From NCBI GenBank assembly GCA_015039315.1, contig WIDE01000087.1, positions 81,615 through 141,060 on the forward strand: DNA of 59,446 nucleotides, read 5' to 3'. Below are positions 1 through 10,944 of the stretch, piece after piece. Below the pieces are notes generated by a model. The model saw only the letters and a program-made list of their open reading frames with translations, had not been told where the DNA came from and searched no databases. This DNA is from Clavulina sp. PMI_390 (taxonomy: Eukaryota > Basidiomycota > Agaricomycetes > Cantharellales > Hydnaceae). The position numbers and the translations under genes were made by a program. Positions within the stretch are counted from its first letter, which is position 1, and each line of letters opens with the position of its first letter.

Positions 1-3000
1 CCAATGGCTTATGAAAAACATGATAGAGAGTCACCTTGATGGTTTCGTTCAGAATCCAAGGCTCTTGAGCACAGTAGCTGACCCCGCCATCCCTTGGCAA
101 GTTGACCCAGGAATCCACACCCGCAGGCACGTAATGTAGTTCACCCAACAATGCAAGAAGCAGAGATGATTTGCCAGAACCAGTTGGCCCTGCGATAAGG
201 GTAAGGGCTCCAGGCGCAAATACAATCTCCCCATCAACTTGAAGAGTAAATTCGCGACGAGATGGAGTGGTACTGCCGGATTGGGTCGATTCCGACCAAG
301 TAAAATGAGCGGTGCTAATCCCAATCTCACTCCTTTGGGAAGCCACCAGAATACCATCTGATAGCAACTCGTTGGAGGCAGCCGGAGGGGGATATACATC
401 GAGAAGCTCCGTCTACAATATCTTTAGCACAGATAGACCAAGACACAAGAGGGATATTCACATTTCGGAGGAAATCTGGAGAAAAAGGGAGCTAGTCAGT
501 ACGAGAGTTCCAAGTGTCGAAAGTAGTCACAGTCTAAAACATACCGTCTACCCTGTCAATGCTGACTTTTGCCTTAACTATTGATGGAACGCGTCTCAAA
601 AGCTCAAACATCGCTAGTCTAAGAGATTCCAACACTCCCAGCGAAGAGAAGATCTATAAGAATTCCATTAATTCTATGGAAGAGCATGAGTAGGGTACCA
701 AAACAGAGATGCGATGATACCCACTTTGGATCAGGTAAATCGATGATATCGCATACAATTGTAGCTAGCCAACCGATCTCAGTATTCGTCCTGCAACTAC
801 ACCAACGTGAATTCAGGAAACCTACCACTCAGCGGCTTCTTCATCCCCATGGTATAGGTGGCGTATGTGCCAAGGAGTGAAAGGAGCGCAAGATTCCAGC
901 TGGATTCAACCTATAAATGAGCAAACACACACCCTGCCCATCAAAGAGAGGAATGAACTGACGTGACGTTCCCACCTAGTAAGCTATAATAGTTGTAAGT
1001 TTTTAGCCACGATAGCTCCTCCTCTCGGTGTTCATAGAGTTTCTCTTGCATGCGCGTCTCCCAGCCGAACATCTTCACGAGGCGAATGAGGCCAACAGTT
1101 TCCGTTACGGCTTGAACGCGTTCGTCGGTCTATTTACCAGGTTTTCAATAAGAATTCGGTAATGCTCGTTATGACATGAAAATGACGATGCCTTCTTCAT
1201 CTTCTCGACCTGGGCGTTATGCATAAGAGCCGTTATCTTTCCTGCATCAAATCATCAGCTCAATCCGGTCAGCCTCTGCGCTCAAGCGTAAGAATATATA
1301 CCAGGGGCGAGGAACCCTGCGAGCATTAACGCCATGCCAACAAAAGTGCTAATAGAAACGTGAGACTCAACATGGTGAATGAAAAGCGGGGAGAATACCT
1401 CCAACCGAGGACAACATATAAGAACCAAGTCGACAAAGCAATTTTGAGGGGAATGTAGATCAGGATGTAGGGTAGCTCCCTCGCCTCGACAATATTATCC
1501 AAATCGCTCGATATCAGATTGTTAATTCTACCGGCCAAGCTTGAGGTAGCTGAATCTGTCTTCGTTTTTGCTGTGCTTGCTGGGGCGTTAGTTGAACTAG
1601 GCGAGGAAGCCTCTTCTCCAGACACTAAGCCGTCAATAGTGCCCGATTCGCCCATATGAACATTGTCAGCAACGTGATGGGCTTGACCCCTCAGTAATGA
1701 GGTTACCTGAATTGCCATCCTCCTTCACACGAATGCGAAGCGCATGTTCAAAAAGAAGCTGGGTGATAATACCTTCTGTTCGCACACCGATCACTGCCTG
1801 TGTGTTGGACGTTATGGCTACGACCTATTGCAATGCCAGTATTTTGCTCACGATCTCGTATTGGTACCAATGAACAGCGATGGCACCCAATAAGCTCCTG
1901 ACAAGAATCAGAGCCAACCAAAACCTGCAATTCCAAAAGCCTCAGCTGCATCATTCCCATTGGCCAATCGAAGCACATACCATGGTTTCCAAAGAGCCCC
2001 TTGCCCGCCGGTCTCTACATAGTGAAGGAGTTGATACGTAGCGACTGGGGCAATGAACCCATTCAGACAGTCCAAGACGACGGTAGTGGTGAGGGTAAAC
2101 CACGATTTTGCTTGTGCAAAGCCTGTATTAGCCATCGCACGGAAATGCAGGTCCTGCAGCTTACCATAGATTTTCAAAAATGCGAAGAATATGTGCCGCT
2201 GATTCTTGCGAATCATAGGATCGAGATCAGGGAAGGTTTGGTCCCGAAGATACCTGCTGTGGTCGACATCCGCAAGCGGTGGAAGCTCGTCAATTGAGAG
2301 GTGTGGACGCTTAGAAGCTTGAACAATCAAGGAGTCCATATAGGAGTATAGGATGCTTGATACGATTGACGCCGTCTGCTCTGGAGTGCCAGGCAGAGGA
2401 TTCTGATGGCCAAGATTAGGATGTTAGCCGGATGTTCCTTTATCTGACGCTTGCTATCGCCTACCTTGGGATCTACTGGGATGTGATGACGAGGCAACAT
2501 ACCTGGAACAACCAGTGCTGTCCATCCCAGCAGTCCAATCCTGACCCAGGTGAATACCCCGAGCGCTCGGTCTGCCGGGATCAGGTAGTACGTCGCCAAC
2601 GGCCAGAGGTCACGGTAGGTGTAAATAGCGAGCGTCGTCAGACTGACAAGGTTAACCGTAGCAGCCAGGAAATAATGAACCGGATGTCCAGGCTGCGATC
2701 GGAGAGTTACAAGGCTTAGAAGCATGAGATATACCTGAATCAGCAAGTCGATACCAAAAACTCGTCAGTAAAAGATTCTGTCTCCCATGGAGGTAGGTCA
2801 CGATACTCACATACAATAGGGCATGCGCCATCTCAATCCTCCAATCATTGAAGCTATCCATTCGTACGAGCAATAGGACGAAGATCGAGAGAACGGAGAG
2901 CGCTAAGCAAGCGATAACTCTGCTCCCCTCCAAGAACACTACTCCATGACCTCTCTTCCAGTGTTCTTGGGCGTTCGGAAGTGTGTACTCATCGGATATA

Positions 3001-3291
3001 CCTTGCGCAGGCTCTTTCAGGCGCAACCGCTTTTTTAAAGTGGCTCGGAAGGCGCGGAGGAGTAGAACACATAAGGAGATGATCCCCAAATACACTGAGA
3101 ATAATCGCGAATCCTTCCATAATCTGTAGTTGTTGGGCTTGTCGGCATGATGGAAAACAAAGTTGACTCAAGCTCGCGGCTAAACTTACCCATCAGACTC
3201 CACGCTCAACGTATCAACGTGAAAGGTAGAATTTGAACGAGGGAGCTGGAAAGCGGATTGTTGGCTGGAAGCAAAGTTCATTGCAAAATGA
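1..3291 (-). CDS. ABCC-type (MRP-like) ABC transporter, copy A, 3' part cut by window edge
   Basis: This is the N-terminal half of a full-length ABCC exporter, an ATP-driven membrane pump for organic anions or conjugates. I chose the start at 3291 (MNFASSQQ), which splices in phase to an exon reading LWKDSRLFSVYLGIISL. The order is an N-terminal TMD0-like block of hydrophobic exons (about 3130-2330), a linker with the motif [14 protein letters not shown] (about 2200), TMD1 with the typical [12 protein letters not shown] segment (about 1530), and NBD1. Walker A (GPTGSGKSS) lies at about 169-193 and a [12 protein letters not shown]-loop region at about 60-35; the ABC signature and second half lie off the left edge. 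It is the tandem paralogue of the gene at 3908-10637, with matching exon structure and the same orientation. The Ser/Ala-rich cytoplasmic insertion at 1560-1720 differs strongly from the copy. I see no stop or frameshift. The substrate cannot be inferred. Confidence 0.9.
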
Positions 3292-3433
3292 CTCGGAAGC
3301 AACGCTGCCAGACAGATTGGAATGGTGTGTTGATTTGATCCCAGCCCGTTGGGCGGCGAGCATTCTTATTTGAAGAGATTGCGCATTCATATAACTAACG
3401 GCTCCGCGAAAAACTCAGAGGTGAGTCAAGAAC

Positions 3434-3470
3434 GTTGAATATTGGGCTGCGCGTGGGAACATGTTCGGCG
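3434..3470. promoter_or_regulatory. Conserved upstream block of ABC copy A
   Basis: A block of about 37 bp starting GTTGAATATTGGGCTG and ending GGAACATGTTCGGCG is repeated almost unchanged at 10786-10822. In both places it lies about 145-185 bp upstream of the ABC start codon. Because the surrounding non-coding DNA has diverged, its retention suggests a promoter or 5' leader element; it may also simply be young duplicated DNA. Confidence 0.5.
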
Positions 3471-3574
3471 ATCACCCAATTGTGCCAAGAACGGCCGACA
3501 ATCTACCCAGGCCATGGGCAGCACTATACGACCGCAATAATTAGGGTTGCTCTCATTATTTCCGTGAGAGTGGC

Positions 3575-3653
3575 TCAGAGGTGCATCAGGTGAATGTGCT
3601 AATTGCAGGGCAGAGGTCTCATACACAGCTTCTGACTGGTGGACCATGACTTC
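3575..3653 (-). pseudogene. Relic of the last exon of the GH63-like gene
   Basis: Read on the minus strand after a preserved acceptor (ATAG, then GAA), this stretch gives QSEAVYETSALQLAHSPDAPL. The terminal exon of the intact glycosidase (about 11047-10945) gives [14 protein letters not shown] followed by SPDAL and a stop. The matching DNA continues a few bases into the preceding intron (TTCCTATGA) and then stops. The relic keeps an open frame but lacks the stop at the homologous place and has no upstream exons. It is best read as a footprint of the tandem duplication that created the two ABC genes: the unit began inside the last glycosidase intron. I see no promoter or start for an independent gene. 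Confidence 0.65.
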
Positions 3654-3907
3654 CTATGACATAGAGTGATAATAGGACAATAGGAGCGCAAGCTCGCAAG
3701 ACGCCAGGCAGTATTTACGATAATATTACACAAAAATGCAGAACTGGGCTAGTACTCCAACCTCATGATCAGACCGCTTCGCCTTAGTGGACCAAATGAC
3801 GCAATGCCAAATCCTTGATATCAGTCTTGAATATTGGTAGTATATCATCCTCATAACAATTTCAATGACTCTCCATGTGCCTTATCGTCCTTAATCGCCA
3901 GGCAAGC

Positions 3908-6900
3908 TTACATAGCAGCAAGGGAATAGAGCGCATTACGATCTCCGCTACCATCCACCATGCTCTTGAACACCCCACTATCTTTGGAAAGAAGCACACT
4001 CGGGGAGTCATACTCCACAAGACGTCCCGCATTGAGAACCAGGACTCGATCAGCATCCATAATGGTATGAAGCCGATGCGCAATCGTGATCACGGTGGAG
4101 TCACGGAATTGAGTGCGTAGAGACTCCTGAATGAGGGTGTCCGTCTTATGATCTATTCAGCAAGAAAATCAGTGGACATGCCCGGTTTGATACCAAATAT
4201 ATACGATAGTACCCATAGATGCGGTGGCCTCGTCCAAAATCAACACACGACTACGTCGCACGAGTGCTCGCCCCAACGCCAATATCTGGCGTTGTCCTAC
4301 AGAGAAGTTACCGCCCGAGCTACCAACGGTGGTATCTAGGGAGATACGCTCCTCATCGCGAAGGTTCTCTTGGAGGCTGAACAAGCCCGATGCCCGCAGT
4401 GCATCGTTTAGCACGGCATCGTCGTGTTCGCCAAATGGGTCTAGATTGTCGCGAACAGTCCCTGACTGAAAAAGGTGGTTATGAAGAACGCTAGGAGAGC
4501 GGCGATAGGGTATAGGGAACGAGCCCTACCATTAATTCTGGTTGTTGTGGTATCATTGTGATAGCGCTGCGTAGATTTTCGAGGTTCAATGTGCTGGTGC
4601 GCAGTCCGTCAAGATAGACTTCACCCTCTGTGACGATCAGTCGTAACAAGCTAAATGGTCTGAGATGAGGGATGAGACAAATATGAAAAGATCGGCAAGA
4701 GTTCACCTGAGGGTCAGAGAACTTTTTCCTGAGCCTGTGCGGCCCACTGGATTTTAAGGTCGGATAAGTAACATACACACACGTGGGTGTGGAATAACAA
4801 ACTCACCAACCCCTATCTTCTCCCCCGAGTTCACGTTGAAACTAATTCCATGAAGGACGTTGGGGCCGCCAGCCGAATAGCGGGCACAAAGCCCAGCAAC
4901 TGAGAGGGTCCCGCTTGTGGGCCATGAGGCTGGTGGAATTCCGGAAATTGTCGCAGGCTGCTCTTGTTCTATGTCGAGGTAATGCTGGATCCGCTCAATA
5001 CTACGGTGCGCTGTGTGAGCAAGGACCCTAAAGCTGCGAGAGAGTCAAGCGGTAATGATACCTGTTCCCTATCACCAAAAAATGTTTCAATGTCTCAAGA
5101 TCTATGCCCTGTGGGGGAGCAACTTACCTTCCACTTCAACGTCGTTGAGATTCCGAATCCTTCACGGCCATTAGTAGTGCTTCTTGATACCACGTATGAC
5201 GTCAAAGCTTACCAGTAGAGAAGCGCCTCCGAGGTGACCAAGGACACATTCAATAAGAAGCCGATCTGCGTAGCGTCCTTCTTTGCCGCATAGATGAGAT
5301 AACTAAAACGAGGGTCAGATCGCCTGTGCCAGCAAACTCGGCGGTAGGAGTCACCCTGCTAGAGCTGCTGAGTAGGTTCCTCCCAAGTAATCCGTTCGCA
5401 ACCCAACCCATCTATGGTTGGACTCATTGATGAATATTCTTCGATTAGTCCGCAAGGCAGTAAATACCTGTTCAGATTCCAGAAGGGACGTGCAGTACGA
5501 GTGTAGTGATCGATGCGCTTCATCGACTCTGCAAAATGCAAGTCACCAATATAGAGGACAACCAACATGAGGAATGCAACGATACCATTTTTGAACCTCT
5601 CCTCGACACCGTAGGCTCTGATCGTCGTGAGGCCACTAATTGTCGTCTCGAAGACAGAGAATACTGGTGCGCGAGCATTACTCATCTCCCTAACAAAGGA
5701 TTCAGATATCGTTAGACACAAGAAGTGCCAAGGAAAATCACCTTTTAATAGGGAGCTGGGCGTGGATATAATATTGTCCCAGGCTCACTCCAAGAATGCC
5801 AAGCACCAGAGAGGGCAAGGCAAAAGCTGGAGCAAAACTAATAACAATAGAGAATCGCAATATGATATCAGTCGTAAACATAAGTAGCTCGTAAAGCGTT
5901 TTCGGGAGACTGTCTTCGATGGATCCTATATCCTTTGTGAATCGTTGCAAAATTCGACCGACAGGGGTTTCGTCCAAGAAACGGAAGGTTGTGCCCAGGA
6001 TTGCTGCTGCGAGCTGCTGATGGAGTGCTCGGGCGGTCCTCATTATCGCATTGATTAAAATCAGTTGGCTGATGGTGTAATTTACGATCCCGACAAGGAC
6101 TATAAGAACATAAACGCCCAGGTAGCTGTGAATAACCGACATCAGTGGAGGATTGTAGGACCCAGTGAGAGGGGACCTTACAATAAGATATTCACTTGTT
6201 CTGGAGGCAAAACATCATACGCGCGACCCCATCTTCCAAGCCACCATGTGAGGCACCTGGGAAGGCCTTAGTGCGCCAGGAGATTGGGATCCCAACAAGA
6301 GGCTTACAACTCGAAAACACCAAGGTTACCCACTGTGGTTACCAACGTAACCCAAACCCAAAATCCTCCCCATTTACGAAGATAAAGAATCACTGCGTAG
6401 AACGAGTAGTATGTAAACATGCAATGCGTAAAAGTAGGGGTGACTCACTGGCTGATACGCTGACATGCCCCATCGCCACCTCCTCAGTGGCGATGAGCTT
6501 GCCATTGTGAGCAAGCATATTCTTACCATCCTCGAACTTTGGCTCATCAATCTGATCCAAAGACACCCTTTCAATGTCGCTGAAATCTGAATCTTTGATG
6601 CTATCAGGGGGTGGTAGGTCGCTAATGCTGGCGGTCCCATTTGGGGCTAGTGTGACAACTTTACTGGCCAGCCTCCTTGTCTTCGAAAGGGTGTGAGTGA
6701 CTAGAATGACTGTCCGGCCATGCAAGAGATTCCCCGAAAGACACTTGTCAATAACCCATTTGATCGTGTGGACATCCAATGCTGAGAGGATGTCATCCAG
6801 GAGAACAATGGAAGACTACATCATAGAGTCAATAGCTTTCCTCACTGGCTGGTGGACGCCACATACCATCGAATAAACAGCCCTAGCGAGGCTCACGCGT

Positions 6901-9900
6901 GCCTGTGGATACGCGTCAGACTTGGGCCGGCTAGATGACGCCAGCAGCTAGAAAGGCAAACCTTTTGACCACCGCTAGTATCGGGAATGATTTAGCCTGC
7001 AGTCACCAGCACGAACCTACAACCCATACCTTAGAGTAAGCCCCCGCTCACCGACCTATCAAATGGTCAGCAGGAGACGATTACGGCTACGTGGGGCGTC
7101 AACTGACCTCCGTTTCGTCTCCTGCCTGTAGGATCATTGAGCTAAATCAGTTTGTATATCGGAGTGCATTGGAGTAACCACTTACCTCAAATAGTTCAAT
7201 GTCGCGCTCCAAGGCGCATTGGTGAAGAACTGCACAAATAAATCACTGAGCGCCATAAAGATGTCTGCGAAGAATTACCTTGTTTGTAACGTTCCTCATC
7301 ATAAGCGCTCCCGAAAAGAATATTTTCCTGATATCAATGAGATAAAGGGACTGCACGGAATGATATAAGAACCCACCTTTATTGTCTCATTCAGGATCCA
7401 AGGTTCCTGAGCACAGTAGCTGACCCCACCATCCCTTGGTAAGTTCATCCAGGAATCCGAACTTATCGGCATGTAATGAAGCTCTCCCAACAAGGCAAGA
7501 AGCAAAGACGATTTACCGGACCCAGTTGGGCCTATTACGAGGTTAAGATTTCCCGGTGCAAAGACAATCTCATCGTCAATTCGCAAAGTAAATTCCCGGT
7601 GAGAAGGCGTGATACCGCCGGAAGAGGAGGAGCTTTCAAGCCAAGTAAAATGGGCTCTGCTAAAGCCAATTTTTTTCGCTTGAGGAGTTGTAGGAGGATT
7701 CACTAATGAAGACTCGGAAACCGGGGTCGGTGAAACCGCCGCATCCAGAAGCTCCGTCTGTCCGGATTGTCAGCAGAACACAAACACAGATCTGCAGGCT
7801 ACTCACGTTACGTAGAAATGCTAGAGCGAATGTGAGGTTATTGGCATAATGTCAAGCGTTTTTGGCTTGAGACTTACCATCTACTCTGTCAATACTGACT
7901 TTAGCTTTGATGATCGAGGGGAACCGATGCAGCAGGTCGAACATAGCCAGCCTGAGAGACTCCAGTACTCCGAGTGAGGAGAAGATCTGTGGTAATCCTA
8001 GTGATTCTGGAAGGAGAGGTCAGTATGCGTCTTGACAGAATATTAAAGTACGTACATTTGGACGCATGGAAAATAAACATGGTTGTGCGTACGATTGTGG
8101 CTTCAAAAAATATGTTAGCGCTGCCTCTCTAAGCTCGAGCCGGTACCGAGGAAGATGCTCACCGCTCAGCGGCTGCTTCATGACGACAGTAAAGGTGGTG
8201 TATGTGCCAAGGAGAGATAATATCACTAGGTTCCAGCTGTATCGAACCAATAAATCAGCAAACACATTCTCTACTCGTCAACCTAGATGGAGGAGCTTAC
8301 GTGACGTGCGCATTGAGTACACCGAAGTAGTTATAGGTCTTGAGCCACGAAAGCTCCACCTCTCGGCGATCGCGGAGCTTCTCCTGCATACGCTTTTCCC
8401 AGCCAAACATCTTCACGAGGCGAATAAGCCCAATAGTTTCTGTGACGGCTTGCACACGCTCGTCTGTCTATTTTCCCAGAGTTGGCATGAGTGGGGACCG
8501 CAGAAATGCTAAAAATAGCACAAGGGGTTCATACCTTCTTCATCTTTTGGGCGTGCGCATTGTGCATCATAGCTGTTATCTTGCCTGGATTCAAAGATGA
8601 ACAAAACTTATGTAGTTGAGATGTTTGAACGGAGGGGGACACACCAGGAGCCACAAAGCCAACCAGTATCAATGCGATTCCAACAAAAGTACTAACAGAA
8701 GTTTGAGATTTTCAAGCTCGTAGATGAAGGATATAGGCAACATACCTCCAACCAAGAATCACATATAAGAACCAGGTCGACAGAGCAATCTTGAGCGGAA
8801 CGTAGATTAGAATATATGGTAGCTCTCTCGCCTGCACGATGCTATCTAGATCGCTTGATATCAGATTGTTGATTCTACCAACAAAATTTGAAGCTGTAGC
8901 ATGTGAGTCGGCTGGGGCCGCTGGGAGGTCGCTCGGAATTAATTCAGGAGCTTCTCCTTCTCGTAGAGTGTCGCTTGAATACGTGCTATTTACAGCACTG
9001 TCGTTGTTGGTTTGGATGTGGCTGGCGATACTGGGAGTAGCAACTTCGGCCGTGCTGTCATTGGATGTACCATCCACTACCCGAATCCGTAGCGCATGCT
9101 CGAATAGAAGCTGGGTAATAATGCCCTCCGTTCGTACGCCTATCGCGGTCTGTGATGGGGTTCAGGGGACATGCTTTGCAGTGGTAGTATGAGAACACCT
9201 ACGATCTCATACTGGTACCAGTGGACAGCGATGCTGCCCAGCAAACTTCGAACGAGTATTAATACAAGCCATAGCCTTCGTTCCCGGGATTTGAGCCTTG
9301 ATTCGCGCTGAGATACTAAAACACCTGACGTACCAGGGTTTCCAGAGGGCTCGTTTTCCGCCCGTCTCCACATAGTGAAGGAGTTGATATGTGGCGATTG
9401 GGCCCAAGAACCCGTTCACACAGTCCAAGACAACCGTAGTGGTCAGGGTGAGCCACGATTTAGCTTTCACAAAACAAGTTCAGGCGTCATGTGAGCACAA
9501 AAGGTTTGGAGCTCACCAAAGATTTTCAAGAACGCGAAGAATATGTGCCGTTGATTCTTTCGTACTGCGGGGTCTAAATATGGAAAAGTCTGTTCCCGAA
9601 GGTATTTGACATGATCGACATCCGCGAGCGGCGGGAGCTGGTCAAATGGGAGGTGTGAATGCTTGGAAGCCTTGACGATTACAGGGTCCATATAAGAGTA
9701 CAATAGGCTTGAAATAATCGATGCTGTTTGTTCCGGAGTGGCAGGCAAAGGGTTCTGGTGGACAGATATCAAAATAATGATCATGATTTCCAGTCAGTCG
9801 CGCTCGGTTTTGCTCACCTTTGGATCCACAGGGATGTGGTAGCGAGGTAAGAAGCCAGGGACAATCAGCGCGGTCCACCCAAGCAACCCGATCCTGACCC

Positions 9901-10637
9901 AAGTGAAGAGCCCCAATTCTTCGTCTGCTGGAACCAGGTAGTAGGTCGCTAAGGGCCATATATCCCGGTACGAATAGATGACGAATGTTGTTAGACTGAG
10001 AAAGTTGAGATTCGCAGCAACGAAATGCTGAATCGAACGAGTAGGCGGCAACCAGAAGGATAGGATGCTCAGGAAAAGGAGGTAGCCCTGAAACAGGAAG
10101 AAGTGGATTTAAGTAACGAAATCACCTGCCGAGAGGCTATGGTGATGATTCATACATAGAACAAGGCATACGCCAACTCAACCTCCCAATCGCCGTAAGT
10201 ATTCAATCGTGCAAGGATTACAACACGAGTCGAGAGAAAGCATAGCGAAGCACAAGCAAGAACCCTGCTCGACTCCAAGGCCACTGACACACTCGTTCTC
10301 TTTTGGGATTCCTGAAAATTCAGAACAGTTGGGTCATCAGTGATGCTAGACCCGGGTCTTTTGTCGTCAGAGTTTATTTTGGAAATGGCTCGAAAGGTGC
10401 GTGGGAGGACTAAAAGCATCGATAGGGTGCCCAGACAGATGGGAAGAAGGCGAGAATCCATCCACGAGGTGCTGTTGTGTCCAATGAGATGGTGAGCATA
10501 ACTGAAACAACCCCATCATTACTACAGAGAAAAGCTCACTCGTAAAAAATTTCGCCTTCGATTCCACCGCGAAAGATAGAGTTCGCGTGGAGAAGCTGAG
10601 GGAGTGATGGTTGACTGAACAAGGCAAGCTGCTGCAT
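3908..10637 (-). CDS. ABCC-type (MRP-like) ABC transporter, copy B, complete
   Basis: Complete multi-exon ABCC exporter. The start at 10637 ([11 protein letters not shown]) joins in phase to an exon with [13 protein letters not shown], homologous to copy A. Order: TMD0-like helices (10460-9800), linker [16 protein letters not shown]1 (9470-8020), NBD1, TMD2 (6140-5360), NBD2. NBD1 Walker A (GPTGSGKSS) is at about 7508-7533. Its signature LSGGQK is split over two micro-exons (7030-7055 and 6962-6974), and Walker B LLDD is at about 6790. NBD2 has Walker [10 protein letters not shown] (about 4740), signature FSVGQRQ (about 4290), Walker B LDEAT (about 4230) and H-loop AHRL (about 4080). As usual for ABCC proteins, Asp replaces the catalytic Glu in NBD1 while NBD2 keeps Glu. 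It lies 307 bp downstream of the glycosidase gene on the same strand. Likely plasma or vacuolar membrane; substrate unknown. Confidence 0.92.
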
Positions 10638-10785
10638 GACGAGATAAAACTGCGCGATTGGCTCGAGGTGAGGATTCTGTGTTAGTTTGACAGCGGCCTG
10701 TCAAACAGCCTATATCCTTTCTTCAACCAGGCTATCTATTCATATTCAAGACGGTTCCGACTGCATGAAAAGGCGAGTCATTATG

Positions 10786-10822
10786 GTTGAATGTTGGGCT
10801 GGCCATAGGAACATGTTCGGCG
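10786..10822. promoter_or_regulatory. Conserved upstream block of ABC copy B
   Basis: Partner of the block at 3434-3470: GTTGAATGTTGGGCTG, then GGAACATGTTCGGCG, at the same distance from the start codon at 10637. It sits in the 307-bp spacer between the glycosidase stop (10945) and the ABC start, so it may act as ABC promoter, glycosidase 3' UTR, or both. Confidence 0.5.
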
Positions 10823-10944
10823 CAAATGAGAATTCTTGCCAAGCGAACTGGGGCTTTATTCAGGCACATGCGCAGCATTTGGTGTATGTGAGCGAAACGA
10901 TAATATTCTCAAGCGCTCTCTCTATGAAAAGGGTCCTACAAAAT

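Larger units (their letters stand above)
3292..3907. other. Intergenic spacer between the tandem ABC genes
   Basis: This 616-bp spacer separates the stop of copy B from the start of copy A. It holds the conserved promoter block and the glycosidase exon relic listed separately. The 3660-3900 part is AT-rich and probably contains the 3' UTR and polyadenylation region of copy B; I see no further gene. Confidence 0.6.

Noticed and set aside
6900..7060. Suspected loss of the ABC signature in NBD1 of copy B
   Set aside because: Resolved by two in-phase micro-exons that restore LSGGQK; the domain is intact.
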